This document shows, piece after piece, positions 49,341-53,246 of a DNA stretch of 53,246 nt. The notes beneath the pieces were generated by a model, which searched no databases, was not told the origin of the DNA, and saw nothing but the letters and a program-made list of their open reading frames with translations. Position numbers and translations under genes: made by a program. Origin of the DNA: Alphaproteobacteria bacterium (GTDB lineage Bacteria; Pseudomonadota; Alphaproteobacteria; Rhizobiales; Beijerinckiaceae); assembly GCA_016869435.1 (NCBI GenBank), contig VGEB01000008.1:1-53246 (forward strand), in the 5' to 3' direction. How positions within the stretch are numbered: the stretch's first letter is position 1; the number at the start of each line of letters is the position of its first letter.

Positions 49341-50897
49341 TTGACGACGCCTCGCTCCAGCGCGCGCCAGAATTTTGCTCCGCTCTCGAAAGCGCTTTTT
49401 TCGAAATCGCTTGGCCTCGTCGTCCTCTGCCTGGCGACGCTCGCGCCAAAATTGACGGAAACCGCCGTCGCCAATGGCGACACAAGGACGATCAATCTCT
49501 ACCACGCCCATACGCATGAATCGATCTCGGCGACCTATCTCGTCAATGGGCAGTACGACAGCAATGTCCTGCAACAGCTGAATTGGTTCCTGCGCGATTG
49601 GCGCCGCGATGAGCCGACCAATATGGACCCGCGCCTGTTCGACGTGGTGTGGGAGACCTACCGCAGCGCCGGCGTCGGCGATCAGGTCGTAAATGTCGTC
49701 TCCGCCTATCGCTCTCCAGAAACCAACGCCATGTTGCGCGCCCGCTCGCGCGCGGTCGCCAAATACTCCCAGCACATGCTCGGCAAGGCGATGGACACCA
49801 CCATTCCGGGAATGCCGATGTCGCAAATTCGCGAGATCGGGATGCGCATGCAGCGCGGCGGCGTCGGCTATTATCCGACGGCGGGCACGCCTTTCGTGCA
49901 TCTCGACGTCGGCAATGTGCGCCATTGGCCGCGCATGAGCTTCGACGAGCTGGTGCGGCTTTTCCCCGACGGGAAGACCGTGCATCTGCCGACGAATGGG
50001 CAGCCGCTGGCGCGCTACGAGGAGGCGCGGGCGGAGATCGAAGGCCGCGGCAACGGCGCCTATGTCGTCGCGCCGCGGCGCACGCTCGGCGGATTCTTCG
50101 CTATGCTTTTTGGCGGCGGAAGCGGCGGCGAAGAGGACGACGCGGAGGTTGCCGCGCCGGCGCCGAGCGCGCGCAAGCAATGGGCGGCGCTCGCGCCGCG
50201 GTCGGCCCGTGGGCGCGACGCCGAAGAAGAGGGCGCCGCCGTTAGCGCCGGCGCCGATCGCTATCGGGCGCAAGAAATCACGCGCGCTGAGTCCGATTTG
50301 CCGCGGGGCGAAACGACCCTCTCTGCGCCGGGCGCGGAGCCGTTCGAGCAGGAGGCGTCGCCCGCGGCGACTCTCGGCTCTCGCGCACCGCTGCCGCCGC
50401 AGCGGCCGGCTTCGCTCACAGCCTTCGCCGATCGGCAGATGGCTTACGACCGGTCCGCCGCTCTTGCCGTTATAGACCGGTCGCGCGACCTGCAGAGCGC
50501 GGTCGAATATCAGGGCAGCGACGGCTCCGACCGCGGTTCTGGCGCGGAGCCCCTGGGCGATGCGCCGCCGCGTCGTCGCGCGAAGGCGGCGCCCCTGCCC
50601 CCCGCTCGGCCGAAGACCTTCGACGCAAAGGCGACCAGCGCGATCGCCCGGCTCGTCGATTCGCCCAAAGGTGAAGCAAGAAAGTCGAAGTCGGCCCGGC
50701 AGGAGTCGCTCGCTTATGCGCCCGAACCAAAGGAGCCGCCTGAGGCCGCCGACGCGAGCGCTCAAAACGGTGCCTCCGGACCATCGGGAAAAGCCTTGCT
50801 AGCAGCCCCGACGGGGATTCGGTCCGCCGCAAGAGCGCGCAGCCGCAGCGACGCCGGCGTGAAGGCCATCGCGGGAGAGAGCGCGAAAACCCGGTAA
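49341..50897 (+). CDS. DUF882/peptidase M15-type cell wall protein
   Basis: The 518-residue protein has an N-terminal signal or anchor (SLGLVVLCLATLAPKL), a DUF882 domain at about 45-200 (LNWFLRDWRRDEPTNMDPRL, VVSAYRSPETNAMLRARSRA, SQHMLGKAMDTTIPG, GTPFVHLDVGNVRHWPRM) with the zinc-binding His/Asp/His pattern of M15 peptidases, and a long, disordered Ala/Arg/Pro-rich C-terminal half. It probably acts on peptidoglycan as a DD- or LD-peptidase. TTG 49341 is chosen for its position after GAGGAAG; a TTG at 49281 is possible. The region 49092-49340 upstream holds no visible gene. Confidence 0.8.
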   Translation: MTTPRSSARQNFAPLSKALFSKSLGLVVLCLATLAPKLTETAVANGDTRTINLYHAHTHESISATYLVNGQYDSNVLQQLNWFLRDWRRDEPTNMDPRLFDVVWETYRSAGVGDQVVNVVSAYRSPETNAMLRARSRAVAKYSQHMLGKAMDTTIPGMPMSQIREIGMRMQRGGVGYYPTAGTPFVHLDVGNVRHWPRMSFDELVRLFPDGKTVHLPTNGQPLARYEEARAEIEGRGNGAYVVAPRRTLGGFFAMLFGGGSGGEEDDAEVAAPAPSARKQWAALAPRSARGRDAEEEGAAVSAGADRYRAQEITRAESDLPRGETTLSAPGAEPFEQEASPAATLGSRAPLPPQRPASLTAFADRQMAYDRSAALAVIDRSRDLQSAVEYQGSDGSDRGSGAEPLGDAPPRRRAKAAPLPPARPKTFDAKATSAIARLVDSPKGEARKSKSARQESLAYAPEPKEPPEAADASAQNGASGPSGKALLAAPTGIRSAARARSRSDAGVKAIAGESAKTR

Positions 50898-51295
50898 TCG
50901 ATCCTTACTTATCTCAATTGTAAGGCCTATTCATCGTAAGGCCTATTCGCGCGAGCCAATGTTTTGAATGTAAAAAACGCTATGCGCTTAGGGCAGCAGA
51001 GCAACGGCCTGTATCGCCGCAAGCCCGAGAAGGATTGCCGCGCGCGCCGCAAAATAGAGCGTGCCGGCAACAGCGATAATTTTGACAAAGCCATAGGCGT
51101 CAGGGTCGAACATAGCTTCGTATCCATCTCGCAAGCCTGACTCTCTCACAGAGAATCAGTCAAACAGGGTAAACCCATACTTGCAAAGAATGTTCCTCTT
51201 GTCGCGTTCAAGCAGAACTGCAGTCTGAAGGCAGCCGTCTCAGGCCTGCATTGCGCAAGCACGCGAGATCGAGTGAATTTATTGGCGGAGGGCGA
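50898..51295. other. Intergenic stretch between DUF882 gene and mdh
   Basis: This 398-base region has lower GC than its surroundings. It repeats AAGGCCTATTC twice (50931-50947 region), contains one possible small membrane gene on the minus strand (50988-51113) and otherwise no feature that I can support. The end of mdh lies at 51296. Confidence 0.5.
50988..51113 (-). CDS. Possible 41-residue small membrane protein
   Basis: The frame begins MFDPDAYGFVKIIAVAGTLY and continues with a hydrophobic helix rich in Ala and Leu (ARAAILLGLAAIQAVALLP) to a TAA. This single long hydrophobic segment with a short polar N-terminus is typical of small bacterial membrane proteins. The ribosome binding site is weak, so the call is tentative. 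A longer overlapping frame on the same strand (50927-51127) has unlikely composition. Confidence 0.35.
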   Translation of the reverse strand: MFDPDAYGFVKIIAVAGTLYFAARAAILLGLAAIQAVALLP

Positions 51296-52420
<1,125 letters not shown>

Positions 52421-52488
52421 TTACCTGCGAAATTGGTGGGGGCGCGGCGATTCCACGCAGATGCCGCCCGATTTAGCAAGGTTGACGT

Positions 52489-53037
52489 ATGACGAGAGAA
52501 ATTTTGCTGCGACGCCTATACGCCGCCGTGACCGTGGCCAGCGCGCTTTTCCTTGGCTCAGCCGCAGCGCAGACGTCCGACCCGGACGAGGCGGAACTTT
52601 TGAAGCATTTTGAAAAGGTCGACGTCTGGCACTTTCCCGTCGACTACGCCGTTCGCCACAATAATCAGGACGTCATCGTGACCCGAGAGATGGCGGCGGA
52701 GCCGGCGCTTCAGGGCGAGATCTGCTACATCCGCTTCGATCTCATCAAGGGCGAGGGCGATTACGGCTACGGCTTCAAGCCCGGCGGGCCGCGCGAGGGC
52801 CATTGGGGCGTCAATGTCCTGAAAAGGGGGACAGTGCTCAACCAATTGGCCTCAGCGCTCAAAATGAACGTCATCTATTTTTACGCCCAAGGCCCGAAAT
52901 CCGAAGAGGCCAAGGCTGTTTGCGCGCGCAAACAGGCCGCGCCGACGCCCGAGGCCGGAAACGCCTATAAGGGTCCGTGGTCCGATCTCGTGACCAAGTC
53001 ACGGCTGATCCACGGGTGGCCGGCGCCCGCGCCCTAG
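52489..53037 (+). CDS. Secreted protein of unknown function
   Basis: The 182-residue protein has a signal peptide (LYAAVTVASALFLGSAAAQ). The mature part has VDYAVRHNNQDVIVTREMAA, EICYIRFDLIKGEGDYGYGF and a C-terminal KGPWSDLVTKSRLIHGWPAP. I recognise no family. A single Cys pair (GEICYI and VCARK) may form a disulfide. It is separated from mdh by a 230-base divergent gap that probably holds both promoters. Confidence 0.7.
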   Translation: MTREILLRRLYAAVTVASALFLGSAAAQTSDPDEAELLKHFEKVDVWHFPVDYAVRHNNQDVIVTREMAAEPALQGEICYIRFDLIKGEGDYGYGFKPGGPREGHWGVNVLKRGTVLNQLASALKMNVIYFYAQGPKSEEAKAVCARKQAAPTPEAGNAYKGPWSDLVTKSRLIHGWPAPAP

Positions 53038-53158
53038 TCAGAGGCGGCGGCTCCCGCGCCCAAAGGGGCCTTTGCGATGCGCATGACGCTGGACAGCCGC
53101 CGGCGGTTTTGTTATTCGCACCGCTCGTTCGAAACAGCGTCGCGCGCGCTGGACGGAC

Positions 53159-53234
<76 letters not shown>

Positions 53235-53246
53235 ATAAAATCAAAT

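Noticed and set aside
49029-50765. 578-codon open frame on the minus strand
   Set aside because: It is antisense to the DUF882 gene and consists of Arg-rich low-complexity sequence.

Overview
The window looks like a chromosomal segment of an alphaproteobacterium of the Rhizobiales, most likely a Methylocystis/Methylosinus-type methylotroph. This is inferred from the GC-rich, codon-biased genes, an NAD-dependent molybdenum formate dehydrogenase operon next to a MoxYX/FlhSR-like two-component system, typical alphaproteobacterial families (DUF1178, DUF1214/DUF1254, DUF2793, DUF3126, DUF2163, DUF2460) and families of intergenic palindromic repeats. No 16S rRNA or methane monooxygenase gene is present to prove the taxon.

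Region 1 (1-11 kb): the edge of an IS5-type insertion sequence and a palindromic repeat block, then on the minus strand a LysR regulator, fdsG-fdsB-fdsA-fdhD-fdsD (soluble NAD-linked formate dehydrogenase) and ychJ. Diverging from lysR is a histidine kinase/response regulator pair followed by a small secreted protein. Together this is a formate-oxidation locus with two adjacent regulators. A palindrome typical of LysR-type operators lies upstream of fdsG.

Region 2 (11-21.3 kb): housekeeping genes. These are a DD-carboxypeptidase, a CobW-type metal GTPase, a cation/proton antiporter, ComF, a glutaredoxin, DUF1178, DUF1214/DUF1254 proteins, a class A penicillin-binding protein and a UPF0260 protein.

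Region 3 (21.3-41.6 kb): a nearly complete gene-transfer-agent (GTA)-like cluster in the canonical RcGTA order: small and large terminase, portal, prohead protease, capsid, connector, head-tail adaptor, tail terminator, major tail protein, gp10, tail chaperone, tape measure, DUF2460, DUF2163, NlpC/P60 and the TIM-barrel baseplate protein. It is followed by two accessory tail genes and a lysis cassette (amidase, holin-like protein, overlapping spanin-like pair). The cluster has no integrase, repressor or replication gene. Its portal gene has an unusual rearrangement: the 3' end is frameshifted, about 485 bp of it is duplicated 2 kb downstream as a truncated copy, and two tandem paralogous genes of unknown function lie between the copies. 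Hairpins flank the capsid gene and precede the major tail gene, and dispersed repeats have entered several intergenic gaps.

Region 4 (41.6-53.2 kb): a PepSY-like secreted protein with an OmpR-type two-component system, a tandem DUF3126 protein, a secreted Pro/Ala-rich protein with an intrinsic terminator, 3-methyladenine DNA glycosylase, an HD hydrolase, a tyrosine phosphatase, an NrtR-like regulator with a degenerate Nudix domain, a ClpP-like protein, a DUF882 M15-type peptidase, malate dehydrogenase, a secreted hypothetical protein and tRNA-Lys(CUU).
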